Source of the DNA: Tubiluchus corallicola
Taxonomy: Eukaryota > Priapulida > Priapulimorpha > Priapulimorphida > Tubiluchidae
Direction of reading: 5' to 3'
NCBI GenBank assembly: GCA_030141605.1
Contig: JAQGDQ010000050.1
Span: 497,971 to 561,970, forward strand
Length of the DNA: 64,000 nt
The translations under genes were made by a program, and so were the position numbers. A model generated the notes under the pieces. The model did not search any database. It was not told where the DNA came from and worked only from the letters and a program-made list of their open reading frames with translations. Shown here piece after piece: positions 12,131 to 23,174 of this stretch. Every line of letters starts with the position of its first letter. The stretch's first letter is position 1.

Positions 12131-13564
12131 GCCCCCTCACTGTCACATGGCACTGGATTACATGGCTAGATGCTCAATGGCACGTGACGAAGCCGTACTC
12201 AGCGAGACGGTACAAGGTGACTGAGGCCTGTACTATCAAATTGAGATTGGCTGTCAACGGAACAAGGAGGCGGTACGCAGTGATACTGAGTAGTGATAGT
12301 GCGAATGTTCCATGTAGTATCTGATTTCGAAGTTGGCACTAAGATATTGCCCATTATCATATAATGCAGAATTTTTGTAACCGAGTGGTTTTATAATGCA
12401 TTAAAGCAGCTGTACAGTGAATTCTATGAAAATTGTGAATGCTACTGGCGTCCTTCTCCAACAAATAAGAAGATCTCCCAACTCGTTAGCGATGCCAATA
12501 TTAGGTATTCAGCTAGCATATCGATTTTGCATCTCAGTTTAGCCTCTATAAGTACGAGATAATCACTTAATTTGCCAATTTTGCGTTCCAAAGCTTCCGT
12601 GCAGCTCCGCCCACAAAAAACAGCCAAAGACAAAAGATGAGAGAGAGGATAGAAACCCGAGGGAAGAAAAAACTTTAGATGACAGAGAGAATGTAAACTA
12701 GTCATAAAGTTTTCTTTAAAGTGTTGTAAAATAAGACGAGCTAAAAAGTTTAAAGGCAAAAGCATAAAGCAAAATGTAACTGAAGCGGTTTTACATCAAC
12801 ATTAAAACTTTTTAATTGTCGTAAGGATGCAACATAGTATCTGAAAGAGTGCAAGCTTTATAATTACCATGCAAGTTATAATGTGTTACTTAAAAGAAAC
12901 AAAGTTTGAGCTCATCCCATGGATAGCTTTAAAATAATCAGCAGCTGTATGTCGTTGTCTAGATAGCTCGAGAGATGATGCACTTGCCTTATACAGAAGG
13001 TTCTCATAGTTTGATGGGAAGGTTTGAAAGTCTAACACTAAACCACGCTCATGTATTTTTTCGAGTTAATGGGATTTGTTTTGCAATTGGGCAGTAGTTG
13101 AAGTAAAAACTAGCAAATGGAGGACTTAAAGATAATCTTGCGAATACGTATTTTGGTCAAGGTAATGGCCTGTTCTGTTTAAAACATTTACTTGGTGGCC
13201 AGCTTTTTAACAAGTGTTCGTAAAATGACTGCTAAAGTTTAGACTGCTGTCTATATCAATGCCAAACAAAGTAACATTTGGTGATGTAAATGAAAATCTC
13301 CGATATCTCTACTAAAATTACTTTTTATCCTGCTCATTGCTATTTATCAACATAGTCTGAAAGTTGTCTCCATCTATGCCCATCTCATTGTTTTTACACA
13401 AGTTTATTGCATTGATTGATTTCTAACTTAGGACAGTTTTAATTTCATCATTTCTTGCTAAAACACACTGAAAAAGACAGGATGTTATTATTTGCATAAT
13501 TTATTAACTTTGCTTTTTTGATGAACATGAATAAGCCACTAGTTTCTACGCAAAAATACTGAAA

Positions 13565-13593
13565 ACACACACGCACGCACGCACGCACACACA

Positions 13594-13626
<33 letters not shown>

Positions 13627-13630
13627 GGGG
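13565..13630 (+). repeat. (CA)n(GA)n compound microsatellite
   Basis: An impure CACG/CA run passes into GA and then a short G run, read directly. The preceding stretch from 12330 to 13560 contains no gene I can support. Confidence 0.95.
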
Positions 13631-14167
13631 GCCGAGAAAATACATGTTAACTCCTGATTAGTTGAGACCACTACATTTACGGTAAAACTACAGTTCCACT
13701 AATTTAGCTTTATAACCGTCACCTCACGATGGTATCCCCTAGTGTCTAACAACCTATAACAGCGTCACTGACACCGAGCGTAATAAAAGTAAATCGATTG
13801 TGTAATATTCCTGCAGCAATAGCTGTATTTATTTAGTGCATCACTATTTACCACTCGCACGTGTACTTAATGGATTCAACAAATACTATTGGCTTCATCA
13901 GGTCGAGGTATATATACAGCAACAAGCCGTTAATGTACCATTTCAAGCAGCTATTGTAACATCACAGCATTTTTTATACTGTACGTTTGGCACTGTAAGC
14001 CGGGATACAGCAGTCAGTGGCAGCTCCTACTAATGCGACTAGTTGTGGAGGGACTAGAATCTAGCTCAGATCATCTGAGGTGAAACATTAGCCACGTCTA
14101 GATGCATATATCCTCCTTTAATGATGTAAATAATTAAAGTAGGCGAGGGCATGGTAGGAGAGGGGAG

Positions 14168-14170
<3 letters not shown>

Positions 14171-14214
<44 letters not shown>
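14171..14214 (+). repeat. (GA)n microsatellite
   Basis: About 22 GA dinucleotides in a row, read directly. Confidence 0.95.
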
Positions 14215-14219
<5 letters not shown>

Positions 14220-14519
14220 GAGAAAAAAGGGTAAGAGAAAGTGAAAAAAAGGAGGGATGGCATAGCTGTAGCGATCTATATTTTCATATAATTGCCCAAA
14301 ATTTCAAGAAGCACGGAAGCACGGACAAAATGTTTGCCCTTTTCTTCGATGTTTAGTTGCAGGTTATATTTTAAACAAAAACAATTTGAATGGAAATAAT
14401 TTTTGCCATTAATAAGAAAATGATTTCAAAGCCCACAAGAAACTGTACGGTGTGTTTTTATTACACGTGACGTGGTTATTAACCTCGGAAACTTCAAGTA
14501 TACACATGTGCATATTGGA

Positions 14520-14870
14520 TGTTCATTGGTTGGGGGACTGCTGGTGCTGAGGTTACAGTTCTGATGTTGAAAGCGCCGAAGTTGCTGATACGAAGATTGC
14601 AGGCACTGAGGTTACAAACTCCACAGGCTGCATGCACCAAAGTTGCTGGTGCCAAGGTGCAGGTGCAGAGTTTACAAATGCCCACTGTAGATGGTACAAA
14701 GCCGCAGGTCTGATGTTGCAGGTGTTGATATTACAGGCTTGTACAAAAGTGGGCGCCTGCCGAAATTTCAGGTACCGAAGATGCAAGTGATGAGATTGGA
14801 CACACCGAGGCCGTAGACCTTCGCCGAGTTTTCAGGTGTGAAGGTTGCTGGTGCTGAATGTTGTGAACGA
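14520..14870 (+). repeat. Diverged GTTGCAGGTGCTGA minisatellite
   Basis: Roughly 15-bp units of the type GTTGCTGGTGCTGAG, GTTACAGTTCTGAT and GTTGCAGGTGTTGA recur across 350 bp with heavy divergence. A smaller cluster of the same words (GAAGTTACAGGCACTGAG and relatives) reappears at about 15612-15715. Open frames on both strands here (14494-14786) are produced by the repeat. Confidence 0.55.
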
Positions 14871-15611
14871 GGTTAATGATTAAAGTTGAGTATTAATGAC
14901 TGTCATTATATTAATGTAGTTATCATCTGCGATACGCAAGTTGGTACTTTCAGCACTAATAAAAAAATTGTTTAAATTTTTCGCTCTGTAACGTTATGAG
15001 TTATAAATTAGCACACACTTGGTCGTCAACAAAGGATGTCTATCAGTCCCCGGTAAGGTAAATTCTATGTGGTTACAAACTCTCTGCGTTTACCCCGGGC
15101 TTTACACATTGGCAATTTCTCACAACTGCTTCACTTATGAAGTTATGGCTGTAACTCAATCTGACAACGATTCACTCCTGAAGCAGCTGATCTGTTATTG
15201 TGATTGATGTTACGGAAACGATATGGTAATGTGGCCTATGAAGAACTGATACGATCTGGATGTAGGAGTGGTAGCCTACTTGGTGATTAGTAAAGTTGTT
15301 ATTGAAGTTATTGGAACATAGTCATCTTGGTGGAACATTACATTTAGTGCTTTGTTAGAAATTAACTAATTTTAATGTGAGAGATGTTGGTGTGGCATAA
15401 CATCGCACACAGAGGAAGGAAGGACACTGCTTGAATGTACACTCTGCGTGTGCACTCTGCATAGAGTATTAATTAGAAATCAGCCTGTCTCTTGCCCCAG
15501 ATAAATTTGCTCTAAATTAATGGATTAGAGTTGTTTATTATTTTGCTATAATCTCGTGTTGCTGTTTGAGATACTGTTATTTTATTATGCCACATGATAG
15601 ATTGATTTACC

Positions 15612-15715
15612 GAGGTCGCAGATGCTGAAGTTACAGGCACTGAGTTATGAGTGCAGAGATTGCAGGAACCAACTTGCAGGGGCTAAGGTTACATGTGCCG
15701 GAACCGAAAGCGTCA
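15612..15715 (+). repeat. Outlying cluster of the 14.5-kb minisatellite
   Basis: GATGCTGAAGTTACAGGCAC, TGCAGGAACCAA and GCTAAGGTTACATGTGCCGG match the unit of the 14.52-14.87 kb array. The 740 bp between them is unrelated, so this may be one interrupted array. No gene is seen from 15.7 to 16.4 kb. Confidence 0.45.
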
Positions 15716-16420
15716 AATTCACTAACAAACATTGAAGATGCATATTCATTTTCATTTCTAACATCTTATCATGTCTAGTTAGTGATATTTATGTGGTTAA
15801 GTTATTACTGCTGGTGGATAAGTGAATGAATTTTTGTGAAACAGTTAAACATAGGACCTCTATTGAACGAAGTTTTTACAATCATCGATTTTTATAATTT
15901 TGGAAAGTACTACTAAAAACTTATTAGTGCATGGCTTTGTAATAATGACGATAACAATCTAATGCAGCTTTCAAAAGTGTCTGCACTATAGCTCATTTCC
16001 CTGGAACACATATGAGCAGTGATGTTGCGCCATTCGTGCAAAGGTAAAAGCCAGCGAAAGCTGGATCTTTTGGTGCGCAAGTCGAACAATGAATTGGACG
16101 CTGTATGATACACAGACTTTGTCTTTCTTGTACACTCACCTGTTCCCAGTACTTTGTGTTGATTTTATGTGTTTCTCCTTTTAAAATGATGAATTGCAGG
16201 AAACAGAAATGCAGAAGATGAGGCCATTCTTGAGTGGACAGATGAGACATTGTGTTACAACTGCCTCCACTTTATACCCTTATAAGCGACTTAGCAATGT
16301 ATGTACGCACTTTTGTCAACAGTAGCAGTAGTGATAAGAACAACGAGCCACCAGCAGCAATGATTTCACCACATAAATATCACTAACTAGACAGATAGAC
16401 GTTAGGATGTTAGACATTAT

Positions 16421-16600
16421 GTGAATGAACGTGCATCGTTGATGTTGAATTTGGTGTTTTCGATCTTAGCATCTGCAGCCTCGACCCCTGTCACTTCCTC
16501 AACCTCCAGAGGTTCCTCAACCTCTGCATCCACAATCTCAAAGTCAGTAACTTCAGCTCTTCCTACCCCAGCGTTACGTGCAAGCACCGCAAGCTATCAG
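16421..16600 (+). CDS. Possible first exon, secreted Ser/Thr-rich protein
   Basis: ATG at 16421 opens 60 codons ending at a GTAACA donor-like site in phase 0. The N-terminus (LMLNLVFSILASAAS) resembles a signal peptide, and the rest is Ser/Thr/Ala-rich, as in mucin-like stalks. Against this, the Ser/Thr-rich part lies on an imperfect TCAACCTCCAGAGG-type repeat, and I found no acceptor downstream that continues the frame. A further Thr-rich open stretch at about 16833-16960 is suggestive but out of phase. Treat as weak. Confidence 0.15.
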
Positions 16601-17138
16601 GTAACATACTAAAATAACCAGAGGAACTCAAACAACACAAGATTATAACCACATAAAAACAACTTTAATCTATTAATTTACAGCAAATTTGTATTCAAAC
16701 AGCGTCCATCCTTTGTGTGCCGTACGCCCGATATTACTCCACACCAATAGCTTCTCACACTAGAAAGGAAAAAATGTCTGAAATCATACTAGATATAATG
16801 TTCCACCAACAGCAACACAAGATTGTTGTGTTCCAGTAGCTTCACTTACAGCTTCACTAACCACCAAAATAGCTACCACTACACCAACACCCATCCAGAT
16901 CGTTTGTCCTTCATGGGCCGCCCTGCCATATCAAGGCGATAACACCAAATCACAGTAACAAATCAGGTGCCTCAGGAACAAGGTATTGTCAGCTCAAGTT
17001 ATAGCTTACACAGATCTGAGGAAATTGCTGGTAATTTACACATGGAGCGTGTACAGGGAACTTCTAAGGATATACTGCTATAATAAGCAATAGCTTTCAT
17101 TCTAATGTTTTTAAAAAATAAAATGTAATGAAGTAATA

Positions 17139-17635
17139 ATGCAACAGTACTCATTTTTAAAACTTTTTGACTTTTGCTGCTACTTAATTATTGGCATTGC
17201 TGTTGTCTCTGCCGGCACTGTCGTCGTTATTGTATATCACATCTATAGCTTATTGACAACGTGGATGGAAACCAACAACAGCAATTGCAACAGCAGCAGC
17301 AACGCCAGCTGTGGCAACAGCAATGACGACACCGACAACATTAACTCTGGCAAGGCACTGACCTGCGTATTGCCAGAATTTGCGACGTTCATAAAACTCA
17401 AAGCTATTCTCTTCCATATATGAAAATGCAAACTTTCACGTTTTTGACAGCTTCGCTGTCAGTGATTGCTGTTACTGTTGCAATATCCATTGCGCCTCTA
17501 GTTATAAAATATGCGCGTAAATATGTTAAAGATATCGCTGAAAACGTTTCTGGGAGGAAAAGCGATAGCAAATTAGAATGGAACTACTACTTACACCATA
17601 TACTAACCTCTGACGCTGAAGAAATCGTATTCTGA
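17139..17635 (+). CDS. Two overlapping small hydrophobic ORFs, uncertain
   Basis: The first open frame (17139-17423, 94 codons) has a hydrophobic segment at residues 17-40 (LIIGIAVVSAGTVVVIVYHIY) followed by an Asn/Ser-rich stretch produced by an AACAGC repeat. The second (17420-17635, 71 codons) starts four bases before the first ends and has a signal-anchor-like segment (FLTASLSVIAVTVAIS) followed by a basic stretch. Both would be single-pass membrane proteins. The overlap is unusual for an animal genome, and neither is recognised. They could equally be pieces of one exon broken by a frameshift, or chance. Confidence 0.15.
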
Positions 17636-17639
17636 GACA

Positions 17640-18590
17640 TCATCAATCTTTATTGATGACCTGTATAAGTAGCTCGCTAAAACTATTTAAACAAATAATG
17701 CCGCCACTATACCGTCAGAAACGTCTCTGCTTGGATGGGAAGCACTTTTGCTCTAGGAACGCTATTATTGAACGCTTGCCCCTGGCTTCCCTCACGTGAC
17801 TAGATTAGGCCAATAGGAACTGATAATAAGGATATGCCTTTTTTGATACTGATATTATACATGCAAATGAGCACCTCTAATTGCGATATTATCAATATAG
17901 CTGTAAGTAATTGTTGCACTAATTTTTCACCATGTATGCCTAATATAATAAAAAGCTTAATAGAAAAATTTACTTCTTTGTACATATTTATTGTAAATGA
18001 CCTGCTGCGGGTCCAGTGAGCTGTGCTCTTATGGTATTGCAATTTTTGCACCTTGAACGATTCAGGATCGTGCATCACTATGCCACTGCGACAGGCTTAC
18101 TCGGGCAGGTTTAACTAACTTTTTGCATCATCTGACACTGGCCATCTGTGACTTATTGTAGGGTTTGATCAAGAAATGGATTAACTGGTGGTAAGAGAAG
18201 GTTGACGTAATGGATACAACAAAAAACTTTGTTATTTTCAGTAGTAATATTCTTTATAATAAACGTTTGCACATGAAAGTAGTGCAGAAAGAATTAGCAT
18301 AACGTTCCAATCACTTTCCAGAGCGCGATGTTATGTTTTACATAATCTCATTTATGCAACGTTATTACATATAGTCATTGTTGTTTAAGTGTCAGTGGCC
18401 CACTAACACACCGCTGTGCAAAAATGAAGCTTCCTGCTCACCTGCCAAAATCTCGGGCTCCTGACGTATGGGTTGTTTTTCGTTACTGGTTTGGGCAGCA
18501 TAAAGTTTTCGTGAACGTACGCATTTCAAGTTAGCGCAGCGGCACATGTTTCAAGACACTGAGAATATTAAGTATTCTGACCATTTATTT
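17640..18590. other. Intergenic DNA, nothing recognised
   Basis: No supported exon, repeat array or RNA gene was seen on either strand. Confidence 0.45.
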
Positions 18591-18594
18591 CGAA

Positions 18595-18723
18595 ATGGAT
18601 ATACGGTGGTTTACTAAAGATTACTTAGAACAATTAAAACGTCCTGAAATGGTTGAAATTGCTAAAAATGTTGGTCTCCCAATAAGACAATCGAAGAAGG
18701 AAGATTTAATCAGTTGCATATAA
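18595..18723 (+). CDS. 42-residue SAP-like mini-ORF, probably a decayed gag N-terminus
   Basis: ATG 18595 opens 42 codons to TAA 18721. The peptide starts MDIRWFTKDY and has two short helices separated by a GLPIRQSKKEDL turn. This follows the helix-extended-helix pattern of SAP-type DNA-binding motifs (residues about 10-42). Such motifs occur at the start of some retroelement gag-like proteins. Downstream frames are broken, and fragments with retroelement flavour lie at 19.5-20.4 kb, so I infer a decayed mobile-element gene rather than a host gene. An isolated chance ORF remains possible. Confidence 0.3.
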   Translation: MDIRWFTKDYLEQLKRPEMVEIAKNVGLPIRQSKKEDLISCI

Positions 18724-19540
18724 GGAGCTCAGCAGGCATACCACACATAGAGTTGCAAGCACAGTTAAAATATAGAACCAGAATCTATGCAAATTGAACA
18801 GGAAAATACTGTTACCGGAGCTCTAGCATTAATGTTCATTGTGAGGCTCAATTAAGGAGGCACATCCTCTTTTTTACTGAAAAAGAGCTAAACCAATAAT
18901 ATTTCAAAACCAAATGTTTAAACTTCTCAGTAAAGCAATTATTTCAAAATGAAGCCGCCTTTTGTGAGTCGGAATAGTAAAGTATCCTCTGCTAGATGCA
19001 GGTGTGAACAGGCGTTGAGTTTATGACCCGTAATGATAACATCTATGCCTTAGACTGCTCTAAACGCATATATCGTCTCCACACTAAAAATATCTAAGTG
19101 GAAAAGCCGCGGCATATCAGAAGGGCAACGACATAACACGCGAGTTTTGGTAATTTACTGATAGTTCCCTAAACTGAAGTCATCATCGGTGGATGTTATT
19201 AATTAGTAAAACCCAAAGAAAGCAATGGTAATCATTGTTTTCGAAGTAGTTGCTATAGAAATGGGTAGATTTGGGTCTTACAGTTGACTTTTGTCAGAGA
19301 TCTTTTAGTAGCGAAGTTTGCAGTACACAGTGTTGCTGCAGCGAAAGTGACGAGACAAGGCGCAAATTACACCATTTTAATAAAAAAAGTTCATTTTGAC
19401 TCTTGACTTGATCAGTAAAGCGTTCCTTCAAGTGGTACTAGAAAGTGGATATTCTGACAGAAGGCGGAAGCACTAGGATCCATCCCATTTCTGCAAGTCC
19501 TACATGACAACTCTCCTTGCTGGCAGAAAATCATTACCAG

Positions 19541-20142
19541 CACAGTGGTATCAGAAGTGTATCAAACCAATAGATTGACTCTCTTGGTTATATTGGTATT
19601 AAAGAGGGGTGTTGACACTGTTTGAGCAGTGAGCTTAACTGTGGCATTTCTTGGGTGCTAGTTGAAGGTGAAGTTTGACCATTAGATGCTAAACCGCTAA
19701 TACTAGATGAAGCAGATGTGATCATCTCTGCTGATGTTACACACAGTGGCATTAACTCTGTTCGAGCAGTGGGTATAACTGTGGTGTTACTGGAGTGCCA
19801 GTTCCAGGTGAAGGTTGACTACCAGATGCTAAACCACCACAGAAGAAACTGATGTGATCATGACACGTAATAGGAACACAATAACTAACTGCAGAACCGC
19901 GATGACTGACACCGAAAATATAGCAGAAAATCAAACACACATTTATTATGTACTGAACATGGAACACTCGTATTTTGCAGTACACTTATCGAAATTTAAC
20001 CACAATTATCATTCAGCCTAAAATAATCTAGATTGTGTGCCACATTTAAGCACATTGTTTGAAAATTAGCTTTACCACTGTTTGCAACGTTAGCAGTGTC
20101 AAACTGCACTATCGATACAGTCCCACTTCTGATACCACTGTG
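19541..20142. mobile_element. Decayed element: inverted 19-bp words and an internal tandem repeat
   Basis: CACAGTGGTATCAGAAGTG (19541-19559, plus) is present exactly on the minus strand at 20124-20142. Words of the form TGGTATCAGAAGTGG resemble primer-binding sites of LTR retroelements, where they match a tRNA 3' end. Between them a segment of about 75 bp (GAGCAGTGAGCTTAACTGTGG and relatives) is repeated at 140-bp spacing (about 19620 and 19760). On the minus strand both copies read GLAS-x-x-QxSPxTxTxxxPQLxxLLxQ. No LTRs or RT domain were identified, so this is a fragment of uncertain class. Confidence 0.3.
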
Positions 20143-20334
20143 TTGTCTATGGCACCTCTCTACCAAGGACCATTGTCCTCCAGAGACAAGGGCAGAACAG
20201 ACTAACAGAGTAACCAAAGGCCAAGGGGAACATACAGCTTGAAAAAAGCTGCGAGAAATCAAATCACCAAAATGTTTTTAAGTACTTCACAAAGCATCCT
20301 TGTGGCGCTTGTTCAGGGTCTTGGAGGAAAATGT

Positions 20335-20450
20335 GTAGCTCGTTGAAAAGAGCAGCAGTCGTGCTATTGAATTGCTATTGCAAACGCTTCTACCAAGATG
20401 AGGGGTTGCGAGCTGGTATAGAGGAACGTTTTTTCTGGACAACTCCCGGC
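20335..20450 (+). mobile_element. DNA-transposon terminal fragment, copy A
   Basis: TTGAAAAGAGCAGCAGTCGT, CTTCTACCAAGATGAGGGGTT and GAACGTTTTTTCTGGAC match, in order and with similar spacing, the reverse complement of 29952-30073 inside the neurotrophin gene. The outer end (GTTTTTTCTGGAC...) resembles mariner-type terminal sequence. No matching opposite terminus was found nearby. Confidence 0.45.
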
Positions 20451-20454
20451 ATTA

Positions 20455-21800
20455 ACCTTAAAATTATTTAAGCTAATGTACTGTAACCTAACATCAATGC
20501 AAACAGGTATGTAAGCGTATTGGAAAAAGCTAGAAACATGGGACTGCTAAATCTAACTACGAAAACGAACTTAACTATAAAGTGAACGGAGTTTCTACTA
20601 ACAGAAAGGAAAAGAATGATTTACCTTATTTACTAGAAATGTTACAGGTTTCCCTACATTGCACTGGAACTGCTAGGTATGGGTGAACAGGAGCGGGGGA
20701 TGAAGATGAGATGTCGATGCATGCCAAAACTGCTCTGTGACTGGTTGACATTAAAAGATCAAAAATAAAATTGCCCAATCTAAAAAAGATCCGCCAATTA
20801 ATGAAATGCCCTAGGAAAGGTATATTAAATGTAGGTGAGGCATACGGATGCTAACGCACATCCACAGCAAATTACTATATCAATTGAACGAGATGTTCGA
20901 GCAAATGGGCCGATATATTTCGACCACTTTTTTGACGTGAGAAAACATTGTTATTAAATATACCTACAGTAAGACAATAATTGTTTACAGCATGCTATAC
21001 TATGTTTTTCTTTACTATATTTTTGGTTTACAGCCCTTACAGTGAGTGAGCTTTAGTATATAGACTTTATTTATTTTAAGTGTAACTTAACACAACATAG
21101 TATAACTGATCACAGTATTTGCACCACAGTACTTCCACTATGTGTAGTGCAGGGAAAATCTAGTACAGTTTAGTTAAGGATAGATATATACAGTTAAGCA
21201 TACGGCTAGTTCGAGCATATGATGGTACATCATATGGTACATCAGCCAATGTAAACGGTACAGTTTGAGAACACGGGTTGTTAATTGAAATGTATAAAAC
21301 CCATAGAACAGACACAACAACGAAACGATTATGCTTTAAGCACGTCAGCCTGAAAATAACGGTAATTCACAGCAACAATAAAATAACTGCAATATGTCAG
21401 GAGAATACTGTTGTAAGGCTTGCAACTTTATACTAATAAATCGTTACGTTTGCAATTCAATTTAGGAATAATTCATCTCCGCCTCACTGAAGATGGCGCC
21501 ACATTACACAAAACGACAGGAATATTTCTTTCTGAGAAGGGTTTCTCAGAGACTAGAGACTATAGCTGTTTAAAGTGTCTACTTGTGACGCAATGCTTAG
21601 CTTACCAGTTACATCAGTAACACAGTGACTTGACAAGTTTCATGCCCAAAACTTCATGTTTAAAATTAATCAAAAATAAAAAACAAATTAATTTAATTAG
21701 TTAAATTAGAATCACTGTAGTTTGAGCGACTTAACACTGGAAATACTGAATTTTGTTGGCTAACTATGAGATATGAACTTTGGACTCGATTGACCACTGG
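20455..21800. other. Intergenic DNA, nothing recognised
   Basis: No supported exon. The tract around 21000-21300 has many GTAC/CAGTT words and could be old repeat, but no boundaries can be drawn. Confidence 0.4.
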
Positions 21801-21950
21801 GGTGTACAGTGGCATATTGGTCTAAAATCTAAATCGTCTGCTTTGTTAGCAGAAGCTTTCCCCTTAACCCAACTTTTTCAGATTTCCCGTCTTTCAAGTG
21901 TTATATCAAAATTTAATTAACTGTAGGTTCGTACAGTGTTAATTAATTTA
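21801..21950 (+). mobile_element. tRNA-derived SINE, copy 2
   Basis: The plus strand has GTGGCATATTGGTCTAAAAT, then TCTGC/GCAGA closing a TTTGTTA loop (Thr-TGT-like), then a degenerate T-arm. The body (CCCGTCTTTCAAG, TATATCAAAATTTAATTAAC, GTAGGTTCGTACAG) is collinear with the minus-strand copy at 6.3-6.45 kb. The head carries an insertion of about 6 bp relative to copy 1. Confidence 0.55.
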
Positions 21951-21997
21951 TAAGGAATGGGAGCAACTATTTTCTTCTTGAGTCGAATTAGCGAAGT

Positions 21998-22001
<4 letters not shown>

Positions 22002-22062
<61 letters not shown>
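22002..22062 (+). repeat. (CT)n microsatellite
   Basis: About 30 perfect CT units, read directly. Confidence 0.97.
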
Positions 22063-22065
<3 letters not shown>

Positions 22066-22204
22066 TAGGTAAATTTTCTTATTTATCGACATGGTCCTCG
22101 AATCCGGCTACAAAAATTCTCATTTCTCGAAAAAAAGTCATAGCATCATAAAATTAACTACGCGAAAACTACTTGTATATACTGTATAGCAAATCGCTTC
22201 CGAA

Positions 22205-23170
22205 AATAGAGAAGGTTCACTCCACCAAGGTACACCCGCCAAGATACACTCCACAAGTGTACACCTGCCAAGGTTCACTCCACTAAGATACACCCACCAT
22301 GGCACACATGCCAAGGTGCACCCGCCAAGTTACACTCCACCAAAGTACACCCGCCAAGTTACATTCCACCAAGGTACACCAGCCAAGGAACACTCCACCA
22401 AGGTATACTCCACCAGAGTACACCTGCCAAGGTTCACTCCACTAAGATACACCCACCAAGGCACACATGCCAAAGTTCACTCCACCAAAGTACACCCGCC
22501 AAGTTACATTCCACCAAGGTACACCAGCCAAGGAACACTCCACCAAGGTACACCAGCCAAGGAACACTCCACCAAGGTACACTCCACCAGAGTACACCTG
22601 ACAAGGTTCACTCCACTAAGATACACCCACCAAGGCACACATGCCAAAGTTCACTCCACCAAAGTACCCCCGCCTTGGTACACTCCACTAAGGTACACCC
22701 GTCAAGTTACACTCCACCAAGGTACACTTCACCAAAGTACACCTGCCAAGGTACACGCCACAAGCGTACACCTGCCAAGTTTCACTCCACTAAGATACAC
22801 CACCAAGGTACACATGCCAAAGTTCACTCCACCAAAGTACCCCCGCCTTGGTACACTCCACTAAGGTACACCCGCCAAGTTACACTCCACCAAGGTACAC
22901 CAGCCAAGGTTCATTCCACCAAGGTATACCTGCCAAGGTACACCCGCCAAAGAACACTCCGCCAAGGTACACTCCACCAAAGTACACTCTGCCAAGGTGC
23001 CCCCGCCATGGTATATTTCCCCAAGTACACTCCACCATGGTACACCTGCCGAAGTTCACTCCACCAAAGTATTCCCGCCAAGGTACACTCCACTGAGGTA
23101 CACACAGCCAAGGTACACCTGCCCAGGTTCACTCCACCAAGGTACCCTCCGCCAAGGTTCATTCCACCAA
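22205..23170 (+). repeat. 15-bp minisatellite with ~174-bp higher-order units
   Basis: Nearly 1 kb is made of 14-15-bp units of the types TCCACCAAGGTACAC, CCGCCAAGTTACAC and CTGCCAAGGTTCAC. The marker GCACACATGCCAAAG recurs at 22461, 22635 and 22808 (about 174 bp apart), so blocks of a dozen units were amplified together. All forward frames stay open for long stretches (for example 22316-22864 and 22675-23211) because the unit is near a multiple of three and lacks stops. They read as PPRYT/KVHST repeats with no signal peptide or flanking exon, and I do not call them genes. Confidence 0.9.
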
Positions 23171-23174
23171 AAAG

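Noticed and set aside
11947-12324. 125-codon plus frame and overlapping frames on both strands
   Set aside because: They sit on a GC-rich degenerate repeat that suppresses stops; no recognisable protein features.
12442-12765. 107-codon minus frame with a helix-like C-terminus
   Set aside because: No signal, domain or splice support; the charged helix (EALERKIGKL) alone is not enough.
15993-16250. Minus-strand exon ending at a GTGAGT donor near 16142
   Set aside because: The donor is good, but the expected acceptor position upstream reads CAA, not CAG, and the peptide has no recognisable features.
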